This document shows, piece after piece, positions 22,461-32,762 of a stretch of 64,000 nucleotides of DNA. The notes under the pieces are model-generated. The model saw nothing but the letters and a program-made list of their open reading frames with translations, was not told where the DNA came from and did not search any database. Position 1 is the first letter of the stretch. Every line of letters begins with the position of its first letter. This stretch comes from Sceloporus undulatus. Lineage: Eukaryota > Chordata > Lepidosauria > Squamata > Phrynosomatidae. The DNA lies in contig NC_056530.1 of NCBI RefSeq assembly GCF_019175285.1, forward strand, positions 10,840,120 to 10,904,119, read 5' to 3'. A program made the position numbers and the translations under genes.

Positions 22461-23107
22461 TGCCTTCCAATGAAATAGCGTCATCACTCCAGATAGCGCT
22501 GTGCTAAAACCTGGAGCAGATCCAAACCAGCACTCCATGCAGGCGCATCATTACGGGAGTATGGAGAGTTCAGACCACACCAGATGACATGCTAAGGGGT
22601 TTGTGTGACACCATTGCTTCCCAAACTTCTGCCTTTTGGCAGAAATGGGCTGTGACCTTTGACTGTATCCCTTTAAAACACTGAAGCGATAGTATGAGTG
22701 AGGCAAGGCTCAGTGGGAAGAAAAGGAAAGGCCCTGTTTTTACAAATTTTAATGATTTTTGGTGTGGTGTGGAAAGGAGAGGTCAATGTGGGGTGGAGGG
22801 ATGACACCATGTGTTACCGCACTGGCTGATGCCAAACCTAGTGATGCCAGTGACCCTACTGACATGGACACCACCAGCGATTACTAAGAGAAGGAGCATG
22901 CTGCTTTCAGGAGTGGTACCAGAGTAGCAAATGGCACTGTGCACCTGGACATGTCAAAGGGAATAGTATCCCTAGTGTCCATGAAGTTTTATTATTATTT
23001 TATTTTGGCACAGGAGACAGGAAAGCACTCATGCATCTCCCCCTTTCTCTAGGACTGGATTCAATAAGGAACCATTTGCTTTCAAGATGCTCCATTTCTT
23101 TGCTCTT
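22461..23107. other. No gene seen
   Basis: Non-coding. It contains a diverged dispersed segment at 22545-22810 related to 21918-22000. Confidence 0.45.
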
Positions 23108-23282
23108 GCTATATAGGCCTTCAAGTTGACTCTGTCCCATGTTGTCCCTGCTATAGGATGTTCTTGGCCAGATTTGCGCGGAGTATATTTTACATTGCAC
23201 CCAATGGTTTTTTAGGGCTGAGCGGAGATTTGAACCCTGATCTCCGAGGGTCTGAGTCCAAAACCCAAACCGATACACTACA
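23108..23282 (-). mobile_element. tRNA-derived SINE, Sauria type, old
   Basis: GGCCTTCAAGTTGACTCTGT, TTCTTGGCCAGATTTG and GATTTGAACCCTGATCTCCG are recognisable, with many differences from the other copies. Confidence 0.7.
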
Positions 23283-23954
23283 CAGTCTCCCAGATCTTTG
23301 CTTCTTGATTTAATTTTAGACTGTTGATTATGGGTGCTATTTTTAAAGCCATTCGCCATGCGTCAAAATTCGCCGTGAACTTTTCGGCTGCTTTGGCTTC
23401 TTTAATAGAAGGACTATTTATCTGCATTGGAAATAAATATTTATAATTATATTTCTTTCCCCCAAAATTGCACAGGAACACTCGTGCCACCACTTCCGCT
23501 GCTTAGAAATTCAAGGCACGGATGAGAAGGAAAATGTACAGTTCAGCTGCTCTGAGCAAGTTATTTTTAAAAGCTGGGGGGGAAGAATCCCATAACAGCT
23601 AGAGAGAATGTACTGTGCTAGAATATTCTCAGTGCTCTGGTAATAGAAACAGAAAACAATACCAATGGTTCGAGCTTTGAGGCTTATCTCGAATCCATTT
23701 CCACCTATTATGTGACAAGCAAAGAACATCAAGTTTGGCCTTATGGGGCTTTATCAGCAAACTGCTGAGAGGCTAGAAACAGAATGAAATCTCTCTTGGT
23801 GTGTGTATGTTGTGTTGTCTTTGGAGGAGAGATCTGCTAAAAAGAGACAAAATGCTGGCCTCTACATTAATAAGAGATCAAAGAACAGAAATAACAGAGA
23901 TGATTGCGCTAAGATGATCACGGCAGATTATAATGAGGTGGAAACAGAAAAAAA
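23283..23954. other. Unique stretch, possible conserved element
   Basis: No repeat was recognised. The part at 23345-23520 keeps CpG sites in an AT-rich setting (for example TTCGCCATGCGTCAAAATTC), which is unusual for neutral lizard DNA and could mark constraint. Confidence 0.35.
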
Positions 23955-24175
23955 GGCTGCATCCGCACTGCAGAAATAATCCGCTTTGGCAACATATTGA
24001 TGCTGCGGCTCGACACTATGAGATTCTGGGATCTGTAGTTTGTTGAGCCACTTAGTCTTTGCTGTTAGAGAGTTCCAGTGCCACAACAAACTACAAATAC
24101 CAGCATTCCACAGCATTGAGCCATGGCAGTTCAAGCGGTGTCAGACTGGATTGTTTCTGCAGTGCGGATGCGGCC
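23955..24175. mobile_element. Fold-back MITE, family 1
   Basis: The ends GGCTGCATCCGCACTGCAGA and TCTGCAGTGCGGATGCGGCC are inverted, with the AGATTCTGGGATCTGTAGTT core and its counterpart. ~221 bp. It is a good reference copy for the family. Confidence 0.85.
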
Positions 24176-24359
24176 TATATGAGCCGGCTGAAGAACTTAA
24201 CTGGGAACTAATGTAGCTTGATCAGAAGGGGATATCTAGTCTCCAAGGAGATAAAAAAGGAAAGTGATAGAGATATTAATTTATGTATATCTGGATTTTT
24301 TCCGTCATGGAACTGAACATAGGTTGGATTTCTAGGAATCTCTACAATGATTCCTAAGG

Positions 24360-24570
24360 TTACATCTATATTGGAGAATTAATGCAGTTTGACACCACTT
24401 TAACTGCTATGGATTCATCCTATGGAATTCTGGGATTTGTAGTTTTGTGATCTATTTAGCCTTCTCTGTTAGAGAGCTCTGGTGGCCCAATAAACTATTA
24501 ATCCCAGGATTCCATAGCATCGAGCCATGGCAGATATATCAGTGCCAAATGCATTAATTCTGCAGCGTGA
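24360..24570. mobile_element. Fold-back MITE, family 1, diverged ends
   Basis: AGAATTAATGCAGTTTGACA and TGCCAAATGCATTAATTCTG are inverted arms, and GGAATTCTGGGATTTGTAGT pairs with the ACTATTAATCCCAGGATTCC segment. The termini are eroded. Confidence 0.78.
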
Positions 24571-25496
24571 CAGTAGATTTAGTTTCAGTAAGAATCCAAG
24601 GCATCCAGCCTTTTCGGGTCGGTAAAGATAGGTAAGAAGAAGGGGGTAGGTAAAAGAAACAAAGGTAGTTTGGTCAACCATTCGATTTCTATTTTTGGTA
24701 CATTAAATAGAAATACAATACTTGGAAAAACACTGATGCAGGCCCACTGAGTAGCATTATTGGTCCGCTTCACCTAGTGGTTAGAGCAGATGGACACTCA
24801 GAGAATAAAAGCCCAGCTATAACATTTTGTTCTTCCCATGTCAGGTCCCGCTGCTAAAATGGCTGTGCATTTGATATTCTCCAAGATGTAAAGTTTTAGA
24901 TTAAGAATAGGTTCTCCAGAAATGGAAACAGGCAGCAATCATGCTTTTGCTCTCAACAAACTGTAGCCTAAGATCTTAAAAGCTTAGATTACCATTGAAG
25001 CCTAAGAGAGGGAGACAAGAAAAGCAAACTGATTATAAAGGAAAAGGAGAAAGGAAAAGAATGTGAGCGCATTCTCACCATTGTGCTGATGGTACAAGTG
25101 TTTAAAAAACAAAGGGATCCGAACAAATACGGAGAATTTTCACCCCCTCTTTTAAAGGGCAGGCTAGAATAATGTTGACTTAAAATGGTTTTGTCTGAAA
25201 GAAGTATTGATAAAAGCTGATGGCGGACAGAGGGAATGAGAAAGAAAGAGCCCAGGGAGGCATGGATAATGGGAGGAATAATAACTGATTTTGATAGAAA
25301 TAAAGGAAACGTTAAAGTGTGATCCGGCATGATTTCCCTTAACATGGTTGGCATGGCATATGAGTTTCTTTCTTGGGGTCCCAGATCTCAAAGCTTGGCC
25401 CCTCTTCTTTGAATCTCAGAGTAAGGAGGAAGAATCCTAGGCAGAGAGCACTGTCTTGAAATGTGTGTGTGTGTTTTCCTACATTTATTAGACTTC
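24571..25496. other. No gene seen
   Basis: Non-coding. The 121-codon minus-strand frame at 24989-25354 is low-complexity hydrophobic and not recognised. Confidence 0.5.
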
Positions 25497-25703
25497 GGGT
25501 GGATCTATACTGTTGAAATAATGCAGTTTGACACCACTTTAACTGCCATGGCTCCATCCTCCAGAATTCTGGGATGTGTAGTTTTGTAAAGCACCAGAAT
25601 AGCAAAGACCTTGCAAAACTGCAAATTCCAGGACTCCATAAGGTGGCACTATGCTGCTTAAAGCTGGGTCAAGCTGCATTGTTTCCACAGTGCAGATGCA
25701 CCC
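25497..25703. mobile_element. Fold-back MITE, family 1
   Basis: GGGTGGATCTATACTGTTGA and ACAGTGCAGATGCACCC are the inverted ends, with the usual GACACCACTTTAACTGCCAT and GGGATGTGTAGTTTTG core. Confidence 0.8.
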
Positions 25704-26069
25704 TTGGCTGCTTTCTTTTAAACCTTAGTGGTGCAGCTGTGAAACTGTGGTAGATGCCTAAGGTGTTGTTCACAGGGACATCACCAGGGGCTGCCCCTTG
25801 TAACATCACATTGCAACATCACCAGGATCTGCCTCCTGTGGCATCACAAGGGATTTTCCATAGGTCTTGGGTTTGGGTCATGAAATCCCAGATTACCGTA
25901 CTTCCTTCAGATGAGACATTGATGGAGATGAGTCCATTCTTCTCTATTTCCAAGTTAGTTCCAAACTGAAGGGTTTCAGACAGAGAGGTTTTATTGTTTG
26001 GCCATATTTTGGACCACCTGCCTATGTTTTCCTTCCAGCCAGCAGAGAGGTATAAGGAATACTGAGGCT
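25704..26069. other. No gene seen
   Basis: Non-coding. A short local duplication of CATCACCAGG-type motifs lies near 25780-25830. Confidence 0.5.
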
Positions 26070-26262
26070 ATAAATAAATACTCTGAAGCCACTGGATCCC
26101 ATCGGATCTTGGAAGTTAAGTATGGTCAGCCCTAGTTAGGACTTGAATGGTAGACCACCAATGAATACCAGGTACTGTAGGCTAGATTTCAGAGGAAGGA
26201 ACTGGTCGAACCTACTCTACCTATGAAATTCAAGGGGTCACCATAAGTCAATAGGCAGCACA
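26070..26262 (+). mobile_element. 5S rRNA-derived SINE (SINE3-like)
   Basis: The head matches 5S rRNA in order: CCATCGGATCTTGGAAG, TTAAGTATGGTCAG, TAGTTAGGACTTGAATGGTA, GACCACC and GAATACCAGGTACTGTAGGC, which covers the internal Pol III promoter region. The body (TTTCAGAGGAAGGAACTGG) and tail (GGGGTCACCATAAGTCAATA) follow; the tail is BovB/RTE-like. Clearly a retroposon, since 5S identity stops at the body junction. Confidence 0.8.
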
Positions 26263-26898
26263 CAAGAGAGACGTCTTTAGCATCACCTCTGGTAAGGCTC
26301 TACCCCATCAGGCCCATGGATCACCAGCCCTTAGTTGAGAAGAGTTCATTTAAGCTCGCCGAAGATTCAAAGACTCCTTTGTGGAGGGCACATATTTTGG
26401 CTGGCGACCAAGCAGCCAGAGAAAGTCTGCAAACGGTTGGTTTAACAACTTGCAAGAGGAAAACAGTCAGCAGAAATGTAAGCAGCGAAACAACCCGACG
26501 GTTAGAAAAACACGAGATAAAAGGAGATTGACTCAAATATAGGAGCAACAGCATGGAAGAATGGGTAAAAGCAGAGGAGCATGACACCTGTGCCTTTTTT
26601 TTTGTCTTGAGAAAAATGAGTAATGAGTTGAAAACAACAGATACAGGTATTTGAAGTTTTAAAAAAAGAGGAACACTCTGGACAAAAAGTCTGTAGTGCA
26701 GAAAGATGGAGCAATATGTGAGAGAAGAGGAACTGGTGGAGTTTTGTTGGCGGAGGGCTCCATGGATGGATGCCTCTCTTCCTTGCTTGTGAACAAGAGA
26801 AAACATTTCAGATGGTGCAGGAGACAGAGGTCAGCATATGGGAGAAAGACTGAAGAGGACTTTGAGGTCAGAAGATGGCAGACTGTTAGAAACAACCC
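26263..26898. other. Unique non-coding stretch
   Basis: Open frames on both strands (for example 26321-26806) match nothing known. No repeat was recognised. Confidence 0.45.
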
Positions 26899-27113
26899 AG
26901 ATATGTTGAAGGCTTTCATGGCTGGCATCCATAGTTTTATGTGGGTTTTTCGGGCTATGTGGCCATGTTCTAGAAGAGTTGGTGTTTCACCAGCATCTGT
27001 GGCTGGCATCTTTAGCATGCTCTGAAGATGCCAGCCACAGATGCTGGTGAAACGTTAGGAGTAAACTCTTCTAGAACATGACCACACAGCCCGAAAAACC
27101 CACATAAAATCCA
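26899..27113. repeat. Palindromic dispersed repeat with hammerhead-like core
   Basis: A left arm (GAAGGCTTTCATGGCTGGCA, TTTTTCGGGCTATGTGGCCA) and an inverted right arm (ending in CAGCCCGAAAAACCCAC) meet near 27012. The right arm carries CTGAAGA (27022-27028), a 6-bp stem GCCAGC/GCTGGT with loop CACAGAT, and GAAACGT, which resembles a hammerhead ribozyme core with one extra T at the stem II junction. The repeat could descend from a Penelope-like retroelement, which are known to carry hammerheads; that is inference. Confidence 0.7.
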
Positions 27114-27149
27114 GATAGGGCTGGTGAGATACATGAGTGTGATATGGAG

Positions 27150-27474
27150 AAGATGCAAAAGTCAACACAGTTCTAGCCTGCATCCATAGGAGTATTGTCC
27201 AGATTGAGGGACGTAATAGTACCATCCTAATTTACTTAGGTCAGACTTGGTACCACAATTCAAGCTGGATAATGTTGGAATGTGTTCAGAGGTGGGTGAC
27301 CAAGATGGTAAAAGATCTGGAAACCAAACCTTATGAGGAATGACCAAAAGAGCTGGGTATAGTCATCTTAGGAAAGAGAAGACTGAGAGGTGACATGATG
27401 ACCATCTTTAAACATTTGAAGGGATGTCATGTAAAAGATGGAGCAACCTTGCTTTCTGCTACTCCAGAGGCAAG
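27150..27474 (+). mobile_element. CR1 LINE, 3' ORF part, interrupted by L2
   Basis: Translated pieces LECVQRWVTKMVKDLETKP and KRRLRGDMMTIFKHLKGCHV match the CR1 C-terminal ORF. The match breaks after CCAGAGGCAAGAACATGAAT and resumes at 28010. Confidence 0.8.
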
Positions 27475-28009
27475 AACATGAATCACTGGCTGCCTATTCG
27501 CTTCCGGGCCCAATATAAGGCGTTGGTGATCACCTATAAAGCCCTAAATGGCTTGGGCCCAGGATACCTGAAGGACTGCCTCTCCCCGTATATTCCGTCC
27601 CGCACCCTCAGAACATCTGGGCAGCAATTACTGAAGGTGCCTGGGGCCAGGCTCACCTCCACCACGAGGAGGACATTCTCCATCGCCGCCCTGGCCCTTT
27701 GGAACACGCTGCCCAATGAGCTCTGCTCGGTTACCTCCCTGGCCCAATTCAGAAAGGATCTAAAGACCTTTCTATTCCAGCAGGCATTCCCCGCTTAAAA
27801 TCCTGTGGGCCTCCCTCCTCTCCTGTGGCAAAGAGGATGGGCTAATGGGGGCTTTTAGTCTGTTTAATTTTTTGTATAATGTATATGTAATTTTTGATTT
27901 TATTATTGTATTGTATGAATTGTTTTATTATTGCTGTAAGCCGCCCTGATCTTGGGAAGGAGCGGGATACAAATAAAAAGTTTATTATTTTATTATTCAT
28001 TATTTATTC
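27475..28009 (+). mobile_element. L2-like LINE 3' part, inserted in CR1
   Basis: An open frame reads NHWLPIRFRAQYKALVITYK, then ALNGLGPGYLKDCLSPYIP and RRTFSIAALALWNTLPNELC, the C-terminal end of L2-type reverse transcriptases. The 3' UTR ends TGTAAGCCGCCCTGATCTTG, GGGATACAAATAAAA and (TTATTA)n. The ORF end is intact in this 5'-truncated copy, so it is comparatively young. Confidence 0.82.
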
Positions 28010-28066
28010 ATTTTGCAAGATAAGAGATTCTACATGAAACAATAGGAGAACTTCCCGACAGTAAGA
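28010..28066 (+). mobile_element. CR1 LINE, continuation after L2 insert
   Basis: TTTTGCAAGATAAGAGATTC and GGAGAACTTCCCGACAGTAA continue the CR1 ORF region (LQEKRFHLN.., NFLTV) that stopped at 27474. Confidence 0.7.
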
Positions 28067-28533
28067 AGTGTTTATCAAAAAAGTGTTGACAGTATGACAG
28101 TAAATAATACTGTAAGAAATATAAAGGACACAGAAGCCTGTAGGTGATACAATATGGCTGAATATCAGTACTATGTAATATAATGCAAATGTATATATGA
28201 AACAAGAGCAGCTTCAGTGTTGACAGATGTTTCAAAACCAAATATAGAGTGTCACAATGAAAGATGGAGTCAAACCTGCATTCAGCTAGATAAATAAAAT
28301 ATAGTCCAAAACCTGTGTGCCATTGAGAAGCTGAAATGAAGAGCTGCAATGTCTTTGTCTTTTGAATTTTGTCTTTTAAACTCCCAGGAATGTGGAGCCA
28401 TTTCAATGAGTCCATCATCATTAATTTGAGGAGAATGAAGTTTGCCAAAATGATCCCAGTGACCACAGCTGAAATATGCCAGATTCCAAGGATGCAGCTC
28501 ACAAAGGAAGCAACCAGTACTTCAAAGAGCCAA
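28067..28533. other. No gene seen
   Basis: AT-rich non-coding DNA. A 164-codon minus-strand frame (28008-28502) is rich in Leu/Ile/Phe codons by composition, overlaps the CR1 remnant and is rejected as a gene. Confidence 0.5.
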
Positions 28534-28955
28534 TTTCAAGTTGCTTCCAATTTATGGCAACCCTAAGACGAATCTGTCACAGGGTTTTCTTGGCAAGGTT
28601 TGTTCAGAGGAGGTTTGCCTGTTACTTTCCTCTATGGCTGAGAAAGTGTGATTTGCCCACAATGGGTTTCTATAGCTGAGCAGGGACTCGGACCCTGGTC
28701 TCCAGAGTGATACTCCTGCACTGAAACCTTTAGACCAGTGGTTCCCAACCTTCCTAATGCCGCGGCCCTTTAATACAGTTCCTCATGTTGTGGTGACCCA
28801 AACCCATGAAATTATTTTCATTGCTACTTCATAACTGTAATTAAATAGGTGTTTTCCAATGGCCTTAGGCGACCCCCATGAAAGGATCATTCGACCCCCA
28901 AAGGGGTCCCGACCCACAGGTTGGGAACCACTGCTTTAGACCATGCTGATTCCCA
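28534..28955 (-). mobile_element. tRNA-derived SINE, Sauria type, interrupted by SPIN
   Basis: TTCAAGTTGCTTCCAATTTA, GGTTTTCTTGGCAAGGTTTG and GGACTCGGACCCTGGTCTCC are present. The end of the tRNA-like head (CATGCTGATTCC) resumes after the SPIN element. Confidence 0.82.
28736..28933 (+). mobile_element. SPIN-type hAT MITE
   Basis: The ends CAGTGGTTCCCAACC and GGTTGGGAACCACTG are perfect 15-bp inverted repeats. The inside has CTTTAATACAGTTCCTCATG, TTGTGGTGACCC, GCTACTTCATAACTGTAAT and AGGCGACCCCCATGAAAGG, which match my memory of the SPIN non-autonomous consensus with its middle deleted. An exact 8-bp duplication CTTTAGAC flanks it (28728-28735, 28934-28941), as required for hAT. 198 bp, no ORF. 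Confidence 0.92.
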
Positions 28956-29094
28956 TTGTACTATTCACTGTCGTATTAACACTTCTCTCATTATACTTAT
29001 GGAGATTTCCCTCTGTCTTCTAGTTGCTAGTTGTTGGTCTTTTTTGTTTCAAGACCTTCCCTTGTTTTCTCTTGTTTAAGGAACAACTGTTTTT

Positions 29095-29250
29095 CATTCG
29101 TGGGTGGTGGACTCTTCTTCTTCATTGAAGGTCTCTAAGCAGATGTTGGATGATGATCTCTCAGACGTGCTTTATTTCTGCATGGTATGGGTTTGGATAA
29201 GATGACCCTTGGAGTCCTTTTAAAGTTTATGATCGAATGATTCTATAATT
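29095..29250 (+). mobile_element. CR1 LINE 3' terminus
   Basis: GTGGTGGACTCTTCTTCTTC, GTCTCTAAGCAGATGTTGGA, GATGACCCTTGGAGTCCTTT and ATGATTCTAT are the CR1 ORF end (VVDSSSS, SLKQML) and its 3' terminus. Confidence 0.8.
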
Positions 29251-29361
29251 AGAGTTCTCCATATTTTGATTTTTCAGCTAAAAGAAGTTGTGTGTCCAAG
29301 CATTGCTTTAGAAACAGGGTGGTGGCAATGGGATTTGAACTCTTGTTCCCCCTGTGCGCAC

Positions 29362-29385
29362 GCTCTCTCTCTCTCTCTCTCTCTC
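29362..29385. repeat. (CT)n microsatellite
   Basis: Twelve CT units. Confidence 0.95.
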
Positions 29386-29388
29386 AAT

Positions 29389-29889
29389 TATTCCCATGAA
29401 ACCTGCATTGTTTCCATTGTGGGATTCATAGAAACTGTGGGGAGGGTTAAAGCGAGGAAACGTCATGCAAGGAAGGGCTAAACTCCCCTTCTCTAGCATA
29501 CAAACCACTCAGATCAAATCAGTATCCTGCCCTCTCCCCAAATGACACTTTGGTCAAAATCAAAGTTCCTTCACATCTTATCTGTTCTGGTCCTCAGAGG
29601 AACCGAAAACACAAGAACCTGCGAGAACAGATCGTATTCCGGTGGAAACTTTCCAGCAAGCCTGAAATGGCTTCAAACACACAAGTAGATCCAAGCTAAA
29701 CAGATGTCTAAGTGTAGGAAATGTGTCATTAGATTTTGGGCAAAGGTATCCAGCCTATCCCTCCCAAGACAAATAAAGATAAAGCTGAGCAGAACAGTAG
29801 AAACGTATCAACGGTGCAATCCTGTACTTGGCTACTTGTTTAAATGAGTCTGTTTCGCAGATAAATGGAAGTAGGAGCGCAGCCTAAGC
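29389..29889. other. Unique non-coding stretch
   Basis: No repeat or gene was recognised. Confidence 0.45.
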
Positions 29890-30915
29890 GATGCTTCAAA
29901 AAACAGCAATATCCCAAGGTGCTTCGAAGAAAGCTGGGATCAAATTCAAAGAACCATTAACTGAGGCTCAATTTGGTTTTAGGAAAGCGGGAGCAAAAAG
30001 CACAAAGGCTCGCAGTTCGATACTTAAAGAGAAGGCTAGAAGTTGGGAGGGATTGCTATATAGCATTTATTGACCTCGGGGAAAATGTTGACAGCTAGAA
30101 TAAGACGTTCGCTGTATTGCAGAAGACAGGCAAAGATTACAAGGGCAGGGGGATAATATATAATTTATACCGAAGCGAGGAAGCTATCATTAGCGTAAAT
30201 GATGCTGAGTGAAGAGCCGAAATTTGTACAAAAAAAGGGCTGTCAGAGATGTTCACTGTCCTCTGTCCTGTTTAACATATTTATAGAGGCTACAGTCAGT
30301 GCAAAGAGCAGTAGACCCGGGCATTGAAACAAATGGGAGAGAAATACATTGACTCTGATAATGTCGCAGAAATGGCATCGCAGCGGGAAAGCTGGAAAAC
30401 ATACCATCTACGAGAAAATGGATCTAGGTTTTATTTGTGCAGAGTTGTGGATTATGGAGAAAGGGGAATAAAACAAAGCTATTCACGACAAATAGCAAGC
30501 AAATGAACACATGTGCCTAAAATGATATTATCTGGGAAGGTAACTGATAGCAGATTTGAGACGCGAAATGGAAAATAAATATGGCCAGACAAACCTTTTA
30601 TAATTGAGAGAAGAAAGAGGACGCTGGGGGTAATAATAAATATGATAAATCTAAAATACAGAACGCTCTCTAGAAGCAAAGGCGACTAAACTGAGCTTGT
30701 CGTATTTTGGACATAGCATAAGAAATGTATATGAACATGAAACCAGAGATAGAAGGTTTTGAGATATGGAAGTGTGCTGACTGAGTTGGAGAGCTGATGA
30801 GGAGATATTGAATGGCATTGATCTTCATCACTCTTGCTCCACCAACAGTATGAATTGGCAATGATCAATATGAGAGGCACGTTTTAACAAAATGGGGATT
30901 GGCTTGACACAGAGA
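29890..30915 (+). mobile_element. Decayed RTE-like LINE, reverse-transcriptase region
   Basis: Across frames, pieces in order resemble a non-LTR reverse transcriptase: LTEAQFGFRKAGAKSTKA, then YIAFIDL, then KGCQRCSLSSVLFNIFIEA. Downstream is an LSYFGHSIRN-like segment near 30695 similar to the 3' ORF of RTE/BovB elements. There are many stops, frame changes and internal losses, so this is an old, dead copy. The clade is uncertain. Confidence 0.55.
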
Positions 30916-31409
30916 AATGGAAAGCAAAGTGAGCATGATGAAATTATTTAGTACTGTATGTGGAGAATTTGCTGGGAAACTGAAAGAAAAACAGGCAAGG
31001 TGGGGTTACTTACAACGTGGCCTTCATTTCCCAGGATTCCTGGAGAGTGACCATACTGGTTGGGACCTCTGGAAGCTGAAGTCAAAACATATGGAGATTC
31101 AGACATTGAAAAGTCCTGGTGTAGAGCACATGTCTCTCTGCTCATATGCAACAACCAATATCAGAATAGAGTTGGTGAAAAGCAACGGGGTCACACCAGA
31201 TGTCTCCATCCTCCCAGTATTCATCCAAAGATATTGTGTTAAGATGAATTTGTTTGCAGTCCGCAGTTGTGGCACCCATTATGTAGAACATGGATAAGAA
31301 CTGTGAAACTCTGGGCCTCCCAAAACCCAACAAAAGAAAAACCTACTTCCAAAGTGACTGGAAGTAACCAGAAAGTCACGTCTAGCTGCAGAAGATGGCA
31401 TGATTTGCA
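30916..31409. other. No gene seen; hAT-like fragment possible
   Basis: TCCCAGGATTCCTGGAGAGT and CTGAAGTCAAAACATATGGA at about 31025-31095 resemble a hAT MITE fragment weakly. Otherwise unrecognised. Confidence 0.35.
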
Positions 31410-31640
31410 CAGGGATCTTGTGTATGTGTGTGTGCCTTCAAATCATCTCTTGACTCATGATGACCCTGTGAATTTCATAAGGTTTTCTTAGGGAAGAAAT
31501 CCCCAGAAGTGTTTTTGCCTGTTCCTTCCTCTGAAATATAGCTTACAGTATTCATTGGTGATGTCCCAACCAAGCACTAACCAGGGCTGACCCTTCTTAG
31601 CTTCTAAGACCAGACAAGATTTCATGCTTTTAGGATACTG
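31410..31640 (-). mobile_element. 5S rRNA-derived SINE (SINE3-like)
   Basis: In + orientation it reads tail and body first (TTCATAAGGTTTTCTTAGGG, TCCTTCCTCTGAAATATAGC). The reverse complement of 5S rRNA follows (CCAACCAAGCACTAACCAGG, CTGACCC, TTAGCTTCTAAGACCAGACA). Same family as 26070-26262, opposite strand. Confidence 0.78.
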
Positions 31641-31644
31641 GTAG

Positions 31645-31745
31645 TTTAATATTTGAATGATGTTTATATTTTTTAAGTATTTGTTTTATTTTTCGTAAGC
31701 CGCCTTGTGTCTTGGACTAGGGAAAAAGACAGAAATTCATTATCC
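31645..31745 (+). mobile_element. L2-like LINE 3' tail
   Basis: TTTTCGTAAGCCGCCTTGTG and AAAGACAGAAATTCATTAT match L2-like 3' ends. Confidence 0.6.
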
Positions 31746-31767
31746 ATCATCCGTAGTCATTGTCTTT

Positions 31768-31988
31768 GTTGTTGTGTGCCTTCAAGTCATTTCTGACTTA
31801 CGGTGACCCTAAGGCACCCATATCACAGGGTTTTCTTAGCCAGATTTGTTCTAATGGGGTTTTGCCATTGCCTTCCTCTGAGTCTGAGAGTGTGTGACGT
31901 GTCTGAGGTCACCCAGTGGGTGTCCATAGCTGAGCAGGGATTCGAACCTGTAGTCCAATGCTCAAACCACTATACCACACTGACTCTC
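31768..31988 (-). mobile_element. tRNA-derived SINE, Sauria type
   Basis: GTTGTTGTGTGCCTTCAAGT, TTTCTGACTTACGGTGACCC, GAGGTCACCCAGTGGG and CAGGGATTCGAACCTG are in order. A few bases of the head are missing. Confidence 0.88.
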
Positions 31989-32281
31989 ATGGTTTTCATA
32001 CTGCCAAACAATATATTTTTCCTTGCAGGAAGGTGAGACAACCAGGAGCACAAAGAATAATTTTCTGGAAAGAGATAGAAAATCTAGGCTCTTAAAATGT
32101 GTGTCTCCTAGAATCATAGTTAAATCATAGTTGTTAAAACTCTCCTTTTTCTTCTTCCAGTGGTATGATGAACTTACATAGCTGAGTTGTACATTTCTGG
32201 TGCTATGCGCTTTGGTGTTTGTATTCCATATTGAACACATGAGCCATATGCTCTGCATGACTGGCAAACCATTAGAGGAGA

Positions 32282-32487
32282 GACCCTTTCACACTAGACC
32301 ATAATCCCACTTTAACTGCCATGGCTGCAACCTAAGGAATCCTGGGATTTGTAGTACCAGATGCATTAGAGCTCTCTGGCTGTAAAGTTTAACTACTCCT
32401 CTTGCGGATCCCACAATTCATTAGGATGTTGCTATGGCAGTGAAAGTGGAGTGATAGCACTGCAATTGTATAGTGTGAAAGGGACCC
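32282..32487. mobile_element. Fold-back MITE, family 1 variant (GACCCTTTCACACTA ends)
   Basis: The ends GACCCTTTCACACTA and TAGTGTGAAAGGGACC are inverted. The core GCCATGGCTGCAACC..GGGATTTGTAGT and its counterpart GCTATGGCAGTGAAAGTG are shared with family 1, suggesting subfamilies with different termini. Confidence 0.75.
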
Positions 32488-32567
32488 AGGCATGGGGAAT
32501 GTGTAGCACCAAACCGTTCTGGAATGAATGCATTTCCTCTGGACCAGAAAGGATGAACTGCTTGTGT

Positions 32568-32700
32568 AGGTTATATTTCAGAGGAGGGAACTGGCAAAAT
32601 CACTGCTGAGTGTTCCTTGTCTAAGAAAACCCTATCATAGAACTTTCTTGGGAAGATTTCTTCATAGGTTTTTTCCCCATTGTTTTCCTCTGAGACCACC
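32568..32700 (+). mobile_element. 5S-SINE body fragment
   Basis: ATATTTCAGAGGAGGGAACT, GGCAAAATCACTGCTGAGTG and CTTGTCTAAGAAAACCCTAT match the body of the 5S-derived SINE without its head. Confidence 0.5.
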
Positions 32701-32762
32701 AGCAACTAAGGCTGTGACCATCTGAAGCAGGATTTGTGTCCCAATTTGTTGTCACAGACTTG

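Noticed and set aside
26070-26262. Functional 5S rRNA gene
   Set aside because: The 5S similarity is diverged and ends at a SINE body and tail, so it is a retroposon.
28008-28502. 164-codon hydrophobic open frame on - strand
   Set aside because: Begins in a CR1 remnant and its Leu/Ile/Phe richness follows from AT-rich DNA; no transmembrane family resemblance.
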